The notes beneath the pieces are model-generated. The model made no database searches. It saw only the letters and a list, made by a program, of their open reading frames with translations, and was not told the DNA's origin. From positions 392,567-456,566 of the forward strand of contig NZ_JARHUD010000002.1 in assembly GCF_029222965.1 (NCBI RefSeq): a stretch of 64,000 bases of DNA, read 5' to 3'. Of the stretch, positions 38,394-46,056 are shown in pieces (the first letter of the stretch is position 1; every line of letters begins with the position of its first letter). Source of the DNA: Aquibaculum arenosum. GTDB lineage: Bacteria; Pseudomonadota; Alphaproteobacteria; Kiloniellales; DSM-21159. The translations under genes and the position numbers were made by a program.

Positions 38394-38974
38394 CCCTCTG
38401 GCTCTGGCAGATCGAGGGCGGACATGAGGATGCCCTGACCGCGCCGGTAGAGCGTGGCGTGAGCCGCAGGCGCGAGGAAGTCCGGATACGGCTCGAAGCC
38501 CTCGATCACCTGATTGAAGGGCACTGCGCCACACCCCGGCACGGCACAGGGCGGCTTGTGCTTCGGGCAGGCGTTGTAGCTGCAGAGCCGGCCGAGATAG
38601 CGGTCGCTTTCTGGTTCGATGAGAAAGACCTCGACCTGGTGCGAAGCGACGCTGGGCCCCTGCCCTGCCTCATAGGCCCTGCGAAGGGCGATGTCCTTGG
38701 CCCGTCGCAGACGGCCAAGACGGTCCAGCGAGCCGAGCCAGACCGCAAGATCCAGGTCCATACGCTCGTGCCAGACCTCGATCCCTGCGCGCCGATATTC
38801 AGGAAAGCGTGGCACTTCCTTCCAAAGCGGCTTGACGACGGAGCCGATGACCGCAACGGCTTCGACCTCCTCGAAGCGTGCAAACGCCTTTGTCACAATG
38901 TCGGCGGCCGCGCGAAAGTCGTTCTGCTGCTGCAGCAGGAAGGCATTCTGCTCTTCGATTTCCTGACGACGCAT
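38348..38974 (-). CDS. nucleotidyltransferase-like protein, tail probably replaced
   Basis: 208 residues. The core has a GS-x...D-x-D pattern of DNA polymerase beta-type nucleotidyltransferases (VAVIGSVVKPLWK and MDLDLAVWLGS), and a cysteine-rich segment (CSYNACPKHKPPCAVPGCG) that may bind zinc. Family function is unknown. The final 15 residues (QFTGSAKGSSGSQT) are encoded by antisense of a cupin gene remnant at 38238-38393, so the native C-terminus has probably been lost. It lies 12 bases downstream of a LigB-type dioxygenase gene on the same strand. Confidence 0.65.
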   Translation of the reverse strand: MRRQEIEEQNAFLLQQQNDFRAAADIVTKAFARFEEVEAVAVIGSVVKPLWKEVPRFPEYRRAGIEVWHERMDLDLAVWLGSLDRLGRLRRAKDIALRRAYEAGQGPSVASHQVEVFLIEPESDRYLGRLCSYNACPKHKPPCAVPGCGAVPFNQVIEGFEPYPDFLAPAAHATLYRRGQGILMSALDLPEPEGQFTGSAKGSSGSQT

Positions 38975-38986
38975 TGCCCGTCGGCC

Positions 38987-39838
38987 TCACATGTTGGTCT
39001 GTTCCGGCGGCACGTCCCGCGGCAGCGGGGCGGCGCCCTCGCCCTCGGCGCAGCCCACCCCTTCCATGCCGACGCCGTAGCAGGTCATGGAGAGCGAGCC
39101 CAGGGCGTAGCCGCGCACCAGCGCCTTGGCATCCTGGCCTGCCGCGGCGAGACCAGCGGTATAGAGCAACGGAATGAAGTGGTCCGGCGTGGGCACCGCC
39201 AAGTCGTAGTCGGGATGCTCCAGCAGCTTGAGCACGTCGCCGGGCGCCTCGACCATCTGCCTCACCACCGCCTCATCGAAGCGCCGGGCCCAGTCGGTGC
39301 CGCCCTCGGGCTGGTCCCACTGGATGCGGCGCAGGTTGTGCACCACGTTACCGCTGGACAGGATCATCACCCCGCGGGCCCGCAGGGCGGCGAGCTTTGC
39401 GCCCAGCTCCAGGTGGTACTCCATCGGCTTCAGGGCATTGATCGAGAGCTGCACCACCGGCACGTCGGCCTCGGGGTAGAGGTGGGCGAGCACGCTCCAG
39501 GTGCCGTGATCCAGGCCCCACTGATCGCGGTCGGCGCCGACCCAGATCGGTTTTGCCACCTCGGCCACCTCCCCCGCCAGTTCCGGCAGGCCCGGTGCGG
39601 GATAGTCGAAGGCGAAGAGCTCTTCGGGAAAGCCGTAGAAGTCGTGGATCGTGCGCGGCCGCGCCATGGCGGTCACCGCCGTGGCACCCATGAACCAGTG
39701 CGCCGAGACCACCAGCAGCGCCCGCGGCCGCGGCAGGCTCTGCCCCAGCCGGCGCCAGGCCCGGGTGTAGCCGTTGTCCTCCAGGGTGTTCATCGGATTG
39801 CCGTGCCCGATGAAGAGCGCGGGCATCAGGTCAGGCAT
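38987..39838 (-). CDS. LigB-type extradiol dioxygenase (DODA/YgiD-like)
   Basis: 283 residues. The class III extradiol ring-cleavage fold is recognisable: ALFIGHGNPMNTLEDN with a metal-ligand histidine, LLVVSAHWF, ILSSGNVVHNLRRI with another histidine and PTPDHFIPLLYTAG. These are the features of the YgiD/4,5-DOPA dioxygenase group, which opens catechol-type rings using a divalent metal. The natural substrate is not known. ATG 39838 starts it, and the nucleotidyltransferase-like gene follows by 12 bases. Confidence 0.9.
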   Translation of the reverse strand: MPDLMPALFIGHGNPMNTLEDNGYTRAWRRLGQSLPRPRALLVVSAHWFMGATAVTAMARPRTIHDFYGFPEELFAFDYPAPGLPELAGEVAEVAKPIWVGADRDQWGLDHGTWSVLAHLYPEADVPVVQLSINALKPMEYHLELGAKLAALRARGVMILSSGNVVHNLRRIQWDQPEGGTDWARRFDEAVVRQMVEAPGDVLKLLEHPDYDLAVPTPDHFIPLLYTAGLAAAGQDAKALVRGYALGSLSMTCYGVGMEGVGCAEGEGAAPLPRDVPPEQTNM

Positions 39839-39920
39839 GGGTCATCTCCTGCTAGGACCGGACAACCGTCCTGGGACAAGCCTATCAGAGAATGGCAGGG
39901 CGCGCTGACAGCGATCCGCC

Positions 39921-40313
39921 CTACCCTTCGCTGCGCCCCGAGCCTTCGCGATCACGAGTGTAATGTCGCGCGAGCGGGAAAGGCGGCAGCCAAGTCTCGC
40001 GGCGCTCGGTCCAGAGTTCGTAGGTTGGCGTCAGCTGGTCGGGGCTATCGAGAATACCCAAATTCACCTCGATCTCGTCGCCGCTGCGCGAGCAAAGCGA
40101 CGAACCGCAGTGCGGGCAGAAGAAGCGACCGGCATAGTCAGCGGTCTCACCTTCGATGGTCACCGCTTCCTGCGGAAAGACGGCAGAGGCATGAAACAAT
40201 GCCCCATGGTGCTTGCGGCAGTCGAGGCAGTGACAAAGACCGACCCGATAGGGGATGCCCGTCGCAACGATCCGAACCTTGCCGCAGAGGCAACCTCCGC
40301 TGAAACGCTCCAT
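39921..40313 (-). CDS. GFA/CENP-V domain protein
   Basis: 130 residues. The zinc-binding cysteine sets of glutathione-dependent formaldehyde-activating enzyme-like proteins are all seen: GGCLCGKVRI, GLCHCLDCRKHHG and FFCPHCGSSLCS. True Gfa converts formaldehyde and glutathione to S-hydroxymethylglutathione, but most members of the family have no proven activity. It sits about 2 kb from the dimethylamine monooxygenase operon that would release formaldehyde, so a detoxification link is possible but unproven. Confidence 0.88.
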   Translation of the reverse strand: MERFSGGCLCGKVRIVATGIPYRVGLCHCLDCRKHHGALFHASAVFPQEAVTIEGETADYAGRFFCPHCGSSLCSRSGDEIEVNLGILDSPDQLTPTYELWTERRETWLPPFPLARHYTRDREGSGRSEG

Positions 40314-40394
40314 AACGGCCTCCCTTACGCCAGTGCCAGTGGTCTATCGCATTCGCCCCTTCCCTTGCCGCTAACATGGGCTGACAATGCGTCA

Positions 40395-40859
40395 ATGAAA
40401 ATGCGTTCAGTCGGCCTGCTCGGCCTACTCCCCTTCCTGGTCCTTGTGCTGGGTGGCGGGCTCATCATTGGCCTGGTGACGGCGCCCGGCGCCTGGTACG
40501 CGGCGCTGAACAAACCGAGCTTCAACCCGCCGGGTTGGGTCTTCGGCCCGGCCTGGACCCTGCTGTACATCCTGATCGCGATTGCAGGCTGGCGCCTCTG
40601 GCGCCAGGGGCACCGCGGACTGCCGATGACGCTCTGGTGGGCACAGCTCGCGCTGAACTTCCTCTGGTCGCCGCTCTTCTTCTCGGCCCATCGTGTCGAT
40701 CTCGCGCTCGTGGTGGTCTTGCTGCTCCTGCTCACGATCGTCGCCTTCATCACGGTCACCTGGCGCCAGGACAGGCCCGCCGCCCTCCTCTTCCTGCCCT
40801 ACGCCGCCTGGGTGGCCTTCGCCATGCTGCTGAACGGCGCAATCTGGCGCCTCAACTGA
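40395..40859 (+). CDS. tspO: TspO/MBR family tryptophan-rich sensory protein
   Basis: 154 residues with five predicted membrane helices. Family residues are KPSFNPPGWVFGPAWTLLY near helix 2 and LNFLWSPLFF in helix 3-4. Members bind porphyrins and tetrapyrrole intermediates, and in alphaproteobacteria modulate photosynthesis or stress gene expression. ATG 40395 or 40401 starts the hydrophobic N-terminus; the frame is open far upstream but that part is not TspO-like. The stop overlaps a fragment frame of a small basic protein. Confidence 0.93.
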   Translation: MKMRSVGLLGLLPFLVLVLGGGLIIGLVTAPGAWYAALNKPSFNPPGWVFGPAWTLLYILIAIAGWRLWRQGHRGLPMTLWWAQLALNFLWSPLFFSAHRVDLALVVVLLLLLTIVAFITVTWRQDRPAALLFLPYAAWVAFAMLLNGAIWRLN

Positions 40860-40908
40860 ATGGAGGGGTGGGCGCGCCGCGGAGCAGCCGCTTACTCCGA
40901 TAAAAGCC

Positions 40909-41010
40909 CCAATTTCACGCGAGTTGATCGCCGCCGAACGTCGCGCGAAGGAGAGCAAGACTGCCCGCTTGCGCAAGTTGCGCCTGAAGCGGGAAGAAGC
41001 GACCACCTAG
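40909..41010 (+). pseudogene. broken copy of the small basic protein at 41709-41861
   Basis: In frame with TAG at 41008-41010 the translation reads PISRELIAAERRAKESK then TARLRKLRLKREEATT. This aligns with the end of the 50-residue protein at 41709-41861 (IAREFIEIERRAEERK then TARLRALRLKKEEMTA). No in-frame ATG or GTG lies upstream until tspO, and the frame continues open into that gene. It is most simply a remnant whose first third was lost or a copy displaced by frameshift, although translation from an alternative start such as TTG 40924 cannot be excluded. Confidence 0.55.
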
Positions 41011-41016
41011 ACCGGA

Positions 41017-41490
41017 TCACCCGCGCCGCGCCGCCTCGATGGCAGCGACGTCGATCTTCTTCATGGGGAGCATAGCCTCGAAGGCGCGTTGGGCTGCCGC
41101 ACCGCCCGCTGCCAGCGCCTCCATCAGTATGCGTGGCGTGATCTGCCAGGAAATCCCCCAGCGATCCTTGCACCAGCCGCAGGCACTCTCCTGTCCACCG
41201 TTACCGACAATGGCGTTCCAGTAGCGGTCGGTCTCCTCCTGGTCCTCGGTGACGATCTGGAAGGAGAAGGCTTCGCTGTGCCTGAACGCGGTCCCTCCGT
41301 TGAGGCCGAGGCAGGGGATCCCCGCCACCGTAAACTCCACCGTGATGACATCACCCGCCTTGCCGCCCGGATAATCGGTTGGCGCATGATGCACGGCCGT
41401 CACCGCGCTGTCGGGAAAGGTCTCGGCATAGAAGCGGGCCGCGGCCTCGGCCTCTGTGTCGTACCAGAGGCAGATCCTATTCTTTGCCAT
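41017..41490 (-). CDS. VOC family protein (PhnB/3-demethylubiquinone-like)
   Basis: 157 residues. The glyoxalase/bleomycin-resistance fold in its PhnB form is shown by RICLWYDTEAEAAARFYAETFP, PCLGLNGGTAFRHSEAFSF and the ESACGWCKDRWGISWQITP segment. Metal ligands are not fixed in this subgroup, and the function is generally unknown. The frame is open to 41538, but ATG 41490 has AAAGGAAC upstream and matches the family start. It is flanked by two copies of a small basic protein family, one broken and one intact, on the opposite strand. Confidence 0.9.
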   Translation of the reverse strand: MAKNRICLWYDTEAEAAARFYAETFPDSAVTAVHHAPTDYPGGKAGDVITVEFTVAGIPCLGLNGGTAFRHSEAFSFQIVTEDQEETDRYWNAIVGNGGQESACGWCKDRWGISWQITPRILMEALAAGGAAAQRAFEAMLPMKKIDVAAIEAARRG

Positions 41491-41708
41491 GGGCTGTTCC
41501 TTTCGCTTCGAGAGCACCCCCCACTTTATTAGCCGCATTCATAACGCACCACTATGAAGCCAGGTCCGGCGCAGACTGGTACCAAGGACCGAGAAGGCCC
41601 GTGAGCCGGAAGTTCCGATTGCGGCCGGATCAAGTTGCGACTTGCAATAGTATAAAAAATTCCCATATCTACACAGTATATGTGTGATCCAGAATGGAGA
41701 CGCCGATC

Positions 41709-41861
41709 ATGTCCAGCCAAGCTCCGGAGAAAAAAGAAAGCCGCCTCGCGCGCACCGATCGAATTGCACGAGAATTCATTGAGATCGAGCGCCGCGCAGA
41801 AGAACGCAAAACTGCTCGCCTACGCGCACTGCGCCTGAAGAAGGAAGAGATGACGGCCTGA
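41709..41861 (+). CDS. small basic helical protein, unknown function
   Basis: 50 residues: starts MSSQAPEKKESRLARTDR and ends LRALRLKKEEMTA. It is rich in Arg, Lys and Glu with heptad-like spacing, so probably one long helix. ATG 41709 is preceded by GGAGA about 8 bases upstream. An AT-rich segment ahead (about 41640-41690) holds a possible promoter (TTGCAA ... TATCTA) and the inverted repeat ACACA-GTATA-TGTGT at 41671-41685. I recognise no named family. A related, broken copy lies at 40909-41010. Confidence 0.65.
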   Translation: MSSQAPEKKESRLARTDRIAREFIEIERRAEERKTARLRALRLKKEEMTA

Positions 41862-41909
41862 GTTCTGGCGCGTGGGCAGTGATATCCAGATCAATCGTCG
41901 AATCCCGCC

Positions 41910-42314
41910 TTAACCGACGAAGGGGTTGAAGGTGGCGACGTTCAGCGTCTCGAAATCGCGGGTGTTGCGTGTGACGACGGTCAGCCCGTGGACTGCAGCG
42001 GTCGACGCGATCATCGCGTCTTCGATGAGTTCGTCGGACTTGCGGTGCATCAGCCTCGCCCATACACGGAAGGCGCGCGCATCCATGTCGAGCACATTGT
42101 AGGTGCCTGCAACCAGTTCCAGCCAGGTTTCGAGTTCCTCGGCCTTGGCACTGTCCTGCTCACGCGTGATCTCGATACCCGCCTGGATCTCCCCGATCGT
42201 GACGGCCGAAAGGTGAAGCTGTTGGTCGCGCGTGCCTTCGAGCCAGGCGACCACCGCACCATGCGGACGCGGGCGCCGCAGTTCGGAGACGATGTTGGTG
42301 TCGAGGAGATACAT
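41910..42314 (-). CDS. PIN domain toxin (VapC/FitB type)
   Basis: 134 residues. The PIN ribonuclease fold has its acidic residues at YLLDTNIVSELRRP (Asp near residue 5), the ITIGEIQAG-like segment SAVTIGEIQAGIE, and DAMIASTAAVHGLTVVTRNTRDF (two acidic residues). Family toxins cleave tRNA or rRNA. ATG 42314 starts 2 bases after the antitoxin stop, as expected in a type II toxin-antitoxin operon. The long frame upstream belongs to the antitoxin region read in another frame. Confidence 0.92.
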   Translation of the reverse strand: MYLLDTNIVSELRRPRPHGAVVAWLEGTRDQQLHLSAVTIGEIQAGIEITREQDSAKAEELETWLELVAGTYNVLDMDARAFRVWARLMHRKSDELIEDAMIASTAAVHGLTVVTRNTRDFETLNVATFNPFVG

Positions 42315-42316
42315 CG

Positions 42317-42574
42317 CTAGAGGCTTTCGCGCGGCTCTCGCCGGCGGAGGCGGCCACGCCCGGGCAGTTCGAGCTCGGCGCGCACCTCGCCGGAAAGAAG
42401 CAGCTCCTTCAACGACGGCCTTGCCGCTCTCTGCAGCCGCTCCCAATCCTGCATCGGAACCAAAACGGCCGCCTCGGCACCCCGCCGGGTGACGATCTGC
42501 GGTCCGTCCTTCAGGCAGCTATCCAGCAACTCGCTGAAGCGTGCCTTCGCATCCTGAACCGGCCAGGTCTTCAT
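42317..42574 (-). CDS. Phd/YefM-family antitoxin
   Basis: 85 residues. The N-terminal part KTWPVQDAKARFSELLD and the ITRRGAEAAVLVPM-like segment (VTRRGAEAAVLVPMQDWERL) are typical of Phd/YefM antitoxins: DNA-binding N-terminus, toxin-binding C-terminus (here Arg/Glu-rich). It should repress its own operon and neutralise the PIN toxin encoded 2 bases downstream. Confidence 0.92.
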   Translation of the reverse strand: MKTWPVQDAKARFSELLDSCLKDGPQIVTRRGAEAAVLVPMQDWERLQRAARPSLKELLLSGEVRAELELPGRGRLRRREPRESL

Positions 42575-42721
42575 GGGCGCCTCCGCGGAAACAGACTGGT
42601 TAGATAACTGGTCATCACGGCAGCCTTAGTCAATGCTGCGCCCGCCACGCGTGCAATCGCCGCTGCTCTGTGCCTAAGCTGCCGCCTCGTCCTCTGCTTC
42701 ACTCTTGTCGATCGCCCTCCC

Positions 42722-43333
42722 ATGCTGCTTCGTCGCCTCGTCCTGCTCTATGCCGGCCTGCTGCTCTTTGGCTTCTCCTCGGCCGTGATGCTGCGCGGCA
42801 ACCTGGGCCTCGACCCCTGGAATGTGCTGCACCAGGGGCTGGCCCAGCACCTGCCGTTCAGTTTCGGCACGGTGATCATCGGCGTCGGCGCGCTGCTGAT
42901 GCTGCTCTGGATTCCGCTGCGGCAACGGCCCGGTCTGGGCACGATCAGCAATGTGTTGCTCGTCGGCCTCGCCGCTGATGCCTCGCTGGCAATCCTGCCG
43001 CAGCCGGAGGAACTGGTCTCGCAGGCCGCGATGCTGATCGCCGGCGTGGCGCTCAACGGCATCGCCAGCGGCATGTATATCGGCGCCGGCCTGGGCCCCG
43101 GCCCCCGCGACGGATTGATGACCGGCCTCTCCGCGCGCACGGGCTGGTCGATCCGGAGGACGCGCACCGCAATCGAAGTCTGCGTGCTGGCCCTCGGCTG
43201 GCTGCTGGGCGGCGCGGTGGGATTCGGCACCCTGCTCTTCGCGCTAGGAATCGGCCCGATCATCCATGTGGCGCTGCCGGTGTTCCAGGCGATGGTGCGT
43301 GCGCCGGAGGCGGGCGAAAGTGCCGTCTCCTGA
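42722..43333 (+). CDS. YczE/YitT-type integral membrane protein
   Basis: 203 residues with about five to six hydrophobic helices. Segments such as LLLFGFSSAVMLRGNLGLDPWNVL and GMYIGAGLGPGPRDGLMTGLS are characteristic of the YczE/YyaS/YitT family of membrane proteins of unknown function. ATG 42722 opens the first helix directly. It ends in front of a long hairpin terminator and converges on the TctC gene. No transport substrate can be given. Confidence 0.88.
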   Translation: MLLRRLVLLYAGLLLFGFSSAVMLRGNLGLDPWNVLHQGLAQHLPFSFGTVIIGVGALLMLLWIPLRQRPGLGTISNVLLVGLAADASLAILPQPEELVSQAAMLIAGVALNGIASGMYIGAGLGPGPRDGLMTGLSARTGWSIRRTRTAIEVCVLALGWLLGGAVGFGTLLFALGIGPIIHVALPVFQAMVRAPEAGESAVS

Positions 43334-43359
43334 CGCTCAGAAAGCCCGAGGCAATTTTA

Positions 43360-43408
43360 TGCGCCCGAGTGGGTTCGGTTTGAGAACCCTCTCGGGCGCA
43401 GCCTTTTT
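43360..43408 (+). terminator. long intrinsic terminator after the YitT-type gene
   Basis: TGCGCCCGAG (43360-43369) pairs with CTCGGGCGCA (43391-43400). Inside, GGGTTC pairs with GAACCC. A run of five T follows at 43404-43408. It lies about 30 bases after the stop on the plus strand and in front of the convergent TctC gene. Confidence 0.85.
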
Positions 43409-43423
43409 GAGAACAGTTCGAGC

Positions 43424-44389
43424 CTAGTCTATCAGCCCAATCGCCTTCATCGTCTCGCCGAAGTTGACGTCATTGGTTGCCATGTACTCGCCGAACTCAT
43501 CACCGGCGAGAAACTGCACGCCGAAGCCCTGCGCATCCATGAACTCCTGGTACTCATCGCTCTGGTACACCGCGTCGAGCGCGGAGATCAGGCGCTCGCG
43601 GACGTCATCCGGAAGTCCTTGGGGAGCAACCATGCCGCGCCAGGCGCCAAACTCCCAGTCTGAGCCGGTCTCCTCTTGGAGCGTCGGTACGTCGGGGAAG
43701 AGCTTGGAACGTTCGCTGCTCATGAATGCCAGCGACTTCACCCGCTCGGCTTGGATGAGCGAGCGCGCTTCCACGAGTGAAGACGGCACGATGTCGACAC
43801 CGCCCGCCACAAGATCCTGAAGACCGCTGGCTGCACCGTCGCTGGGCACCCAGACGACCTTGGACGGGTCCATACCCTCGGCGTTGAGCAATCCTGCGAT
43901 GGCGACGTGCCAGCTGGATCCCTGTCCGCTGCCGGTCGCATTGAACGTTCCAGCCGGTGAGGACTCAATTGCCTCGAGCAGTTCTTCCAGAGACTCGTAC
44001 TCCGAATCCGCTGCGACCTGAACGCCTGCCGGGTCCTGGTTCATTAGGGCGAGCGGCGTGTAGGCCTCATAGGTCAGATCGGTGAGCCCGAGCCAATGCA
44101 TCAGATTGATCTCTGTGGTGGCAAGGCCCAGCGTGTAGCCATCGGGCTCGGCCTCGGCCATGGCTGAATGACCGACCACTCCGGAACCGCCGGTGCGATT
44201 AACGATGCTGACATCGGTACCCAGTTCCCTCTCGAGACCGGTTCCGATCAGGCGCGCAACCGCATCGGTTCCACCTCCGGCGCCCCACGCGACGAGAATG
44301 GTGATTGGCCGCTCAGGATACTCAGCCATTGCCGGGACTGCAGCCGTCGCCAGCACAGTCGCCGCAAGTAATGTTTTCACGAACTTCAT
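43424..44389 (-). CDS. tripartite tricarboxylate transporter substrate-binding protein (TctC/Bug)
   Basis: 321 residues. A cleaved signal peptide (TLLAATVLATAAVPAMA) exports it to the periplasm, and the mature protein starts YPERPITILVAWGAGGGTD, the hallmark of Bug/TctC receptors. GSGQGSSWHVAIAGLL and the LFPDVPTLQEETGSDWEFGAWRG segment agree. Such proteins bind organic acids. The TctA and TctB membrane subunits are not nearby, so it is an orphan receptor. ATG 44389 has GGAGG six bases upstream, in preference to an upstream in-frame start. Confidence 0.93.
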   Translation of the reverse strand: MKFVKTLLAATVLATAAVPAMAEYPERPITILVAWGAGGGTDAVARLIGTGLERELGTDVSIVNRTGGSGVVGHSAMAEAEPDGYTLGLATTEINLMHWLGLTDLTYEAYTPLALMNQDPAGVQVAADSEYESLEELLEAIESSPAGTFNATGSGQGSSWHVAIAGLLNAEGMDPSKVVWVPSDGAASGLQDLVAGGVDIVPSSLVEARSLIQAERVKSLAFMSSERSKLFPDVPTLQEETGSDWEFGAWRGMVAPQGLPDDVRERLISALDAVYQSDEYQEFMDAQGFGVQFLAGDEFGEYMATNDVNFGETMKAIGLID

Positions 44390-44553
44390 TCTATTCCTCC
44401 CTGTTTGTCGGAACGAGGGCACGCGCTTGGTTCCTTGACGATCGCCAGCTTAGCCTTCCCCCACGGGGTGCCGACATTGGAGCCAGCCGAGTCCCACAAC
44501 GGCAACATAGCAGACTTTGCATACAAACCGATAATAGCCGGCGCGCGTTGTCC

Positions 44554-45147
44554 TCACTCGGAAAGAACCTGAGCAATCGCGAGGCTGGCGGTTCTGGAAG
44601 TGGCAAGCAGTCGATCGAGCCCGTGCCCGTTGCGCGCCTTGGCCGACATGCCCGCCATCACTGTGCTGACGTAGTCCGTCAGGGCATCGGCATCCGCCGG
44701 ATGGCGCGCGGCGATATAGCGCCGGATCATATCCTCGGCCGCGCGGTGGAGGGCGCAGGCCATTTCGCGCGCCTGTTTGTCGTCGCTACGCGTCCCCTCC
44801 AGCACTAGGCAGCCCGTCGCTGCCGGATCGGCGGCGTAACGACGCGCTGCTGTTTCCAGCACATCGGCAAGCGCTTCGGCCACAGGACGGTCCGGCCGCA
44901 GCAGGTGCTCAAAGGGAATGGCGCTGGTATCGGCGTAGCGGTCCAGTACCCGCTCAAACAGGCCCATCTTGTTCCCGAAGGCCGCATAGAAACTCGGCGG
45001 GTTGATGCCGAGAGCATCGGTGACCTCGGCGACACTGAGCGCGTCATAGCCACGTGCATGGAAGAGCCGCTGGGCAGCGGCGACGGCCTGCTCGGGGTCG
45101 AAGCGGCGCGGGCGACCACGGGGCCGAGGTTTTTTTGTATCGATCAT
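44554..45147 (-). CDS. bdcR: TetR family regulator, BdcR-like
   Basis: 197 residues. The N-terminal helix-turn-helix is clear (ALSVAEVTDALGINPPSFYAAF), followed by a ligand domain with an internal LETAARRYAADPAATGCLV segment. It is divergently placed from the gene of a BdcA-like protein, the same arrangement as bdcR-bdcA (yjgJ-yjgI) in E. coli. Two related 16-bp TGTA-N8-TACA sites in the intergenic region, one of them covering this gene's start codon, are the probable binding sites. Autorepression together with control of bdcA is therefore likely. The ligand is unknown. Confidence 0.85.
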   Translation of the reverse strand: MIDTKKPRPRGRPRRFDPEQAVAAAQRLFHARGYDALSVAEVTDALGINPPSFYAAFGNKMGLFERVLDRYADTSAIPFEHLLRPDRPVAEALADVLETAARRYAADPAATGCLVLEGTRSDDKQAREMACALHRAAEDMIRRYIAARHPADADALTDYVSTVMAGMSAKARNGHGLDRLLATSRTASLAIAQVLSE

Positions 45148-45151
45148 TACA
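45136..45151. promoter_or_regulatory. candidate BdcR operator 1
   Basis: TGTATCGATCATTACA. It has the same TGTA-N8-TACA frame as operator 2 and agrees with the reverse complement of that site at 13 of 16 positions. It covers the bdcR start codon (complement of 45145-45147). Confidence 0.65.
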
Positions 45152-45158
45152 TAATACC

Positions 45159-45198
45159 TTGACGGACGCCTGTAAGGTTTTATGTAGCAATCGATACA
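45159..45198 (+). promoter_or_regulatory. bdcA promoter with candidate BdcR operator 2
   Basis: TTGACG (45159-45164) and TATGTA (45181-45186), 16 bases apart, form a good sigma-70 promoter pointing to bdcA. The site TGTAGCAATCGATACA (45183-45198) overlaps the -10 box, where a bound TetR protein would block polymerase. AAGGAGG precedes the bdcA start. Confidence 0.65.
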
Positions 45199-45219
45199 TT
45201 AAAGCACAAGGAGGGCCCG

Positions 45220-45933
45220 ATGGCCAGATTTCAAAGAAAGTCCGTTCTCGTTCTCGGTGGGAGCCGGGGAATTGGTGCAGCAACCGTGAGGCGTCTGGCG
45301 GCCGAGGGGGCAAAGGTGACCTTCACCTATGCCGGGTCGCCTGAGGCGGCCGAGCAGTTGGCAGCGGAAACAGACAGCACAGCGGTCCTGACCGACAGTG
45401 CCGACCGTGACGCGGTTGTCGCGCGGGTGCGCAAAACCGGGCCACTGGACGTGCTGGTGGTGAATGCAGGGGTCGGTGTCTTCGGCGATGCGCTGGAACT
45501 GGACCCCGACGAGGTGGACCGGCTTTTCCGGATCAACATCCACGCCCCCTATCACGCCTCGGTCGAGGCGGCGCGGCAGATGGCCGATGGGGGCCGCATC
45601 ATCGTGATCGGCTCGGTCAACGGAGACCGCATGCCCTTTGCCGGCGGTGCGGCCTATGCGCTCAGCAAGTCTGCGCTGCAAGGCATGGCGCGTGGCCTGG
45701 CACGTGACTTCGGGCCACGCGGGATCACCATCAATGTGGTCCAGCCCGGCCCGATCGACACCGATGCCAACCCGGCCAATGGCCCGAACAGGGACCTGAT
45801 GCACAGCTTCATGGCCCTTAAGCGCCACGGCCGCCCGGAGGAAGTCGCGGGCATGGTCGCCTGGCTGGCGGGCCCGGAGGCGAGCTTCGTCACGGGGGCG
45901 ATGCACACGATCGACGGCGCCTTCGGCGCCTGA
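45220..45933 (+). CDS. bdcA: SDR oxidoreductase, BdcA-like (c-di-GMP binding biofilm dispersal mediator)
   Basis: 237 residues. This is a short-chain dehydrogenase with GGSRGIGAATVRRL, the catalytic SVNGDRMPFAGGAAYALSK region and a long segment starting ALQGMARGLARDFGPRGI. I recall E. coli BdcA (YjgI) as nearly identical over the second half, including NPANGP and the ending TGAMHTIDGAFGA. BdcA is reported to bind cyclic di-GMP and promote biofilm dispersal; enzymatic function is not settled. Such close likeness to a gammaproteobacterial protein suggests horizontal spread. It is divergent from bdcR. Confidence 0.88.
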   Translation: MARFQRKSVLVLGGSRGIGAATVRRLAAEGAKVTFTYAGSPEAAEQLAAETDSTAVLTDSADRDAVVARVRKTGPLDVLVVNAGVGVFGDALELDPDEVDRLFRINIHAPYHASVEAARQMADGGRIIVIGSVNGDRMPFAGGAAYALSKSALQGMARGLARDFGPRGITINVVQPGPIDTDANPANGPNRDLMHSFMALKRHGRPEEVAGMVAWLAGPEASFVTGAMHTIDGAFGA

Positions 45934-46056
45934 TCAGGCGTGCCGCGGGGCTGTCACTGCGCCGGCGGCCCCGCGCAAATCGCAGTCGGGCGATGCCGCT
46001 CATGCCGGAGACCGGCAGCCGCGCCGGACGCAGGGGGGCGCGGGGGCGGGCGGTCG

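Noticed and set aside
38390..40303. 637-codon plus-strand frame
   Set aside because: Runs antisense across three recognised minus-strand genes; no family features.
39963..40394. N-terminal extension of TspO to 298 residues
   Set aside because: The added part is Arg-rich, lies antisense to the GFA gene and has no TspO features; ATG 40395 starts the membrane part.
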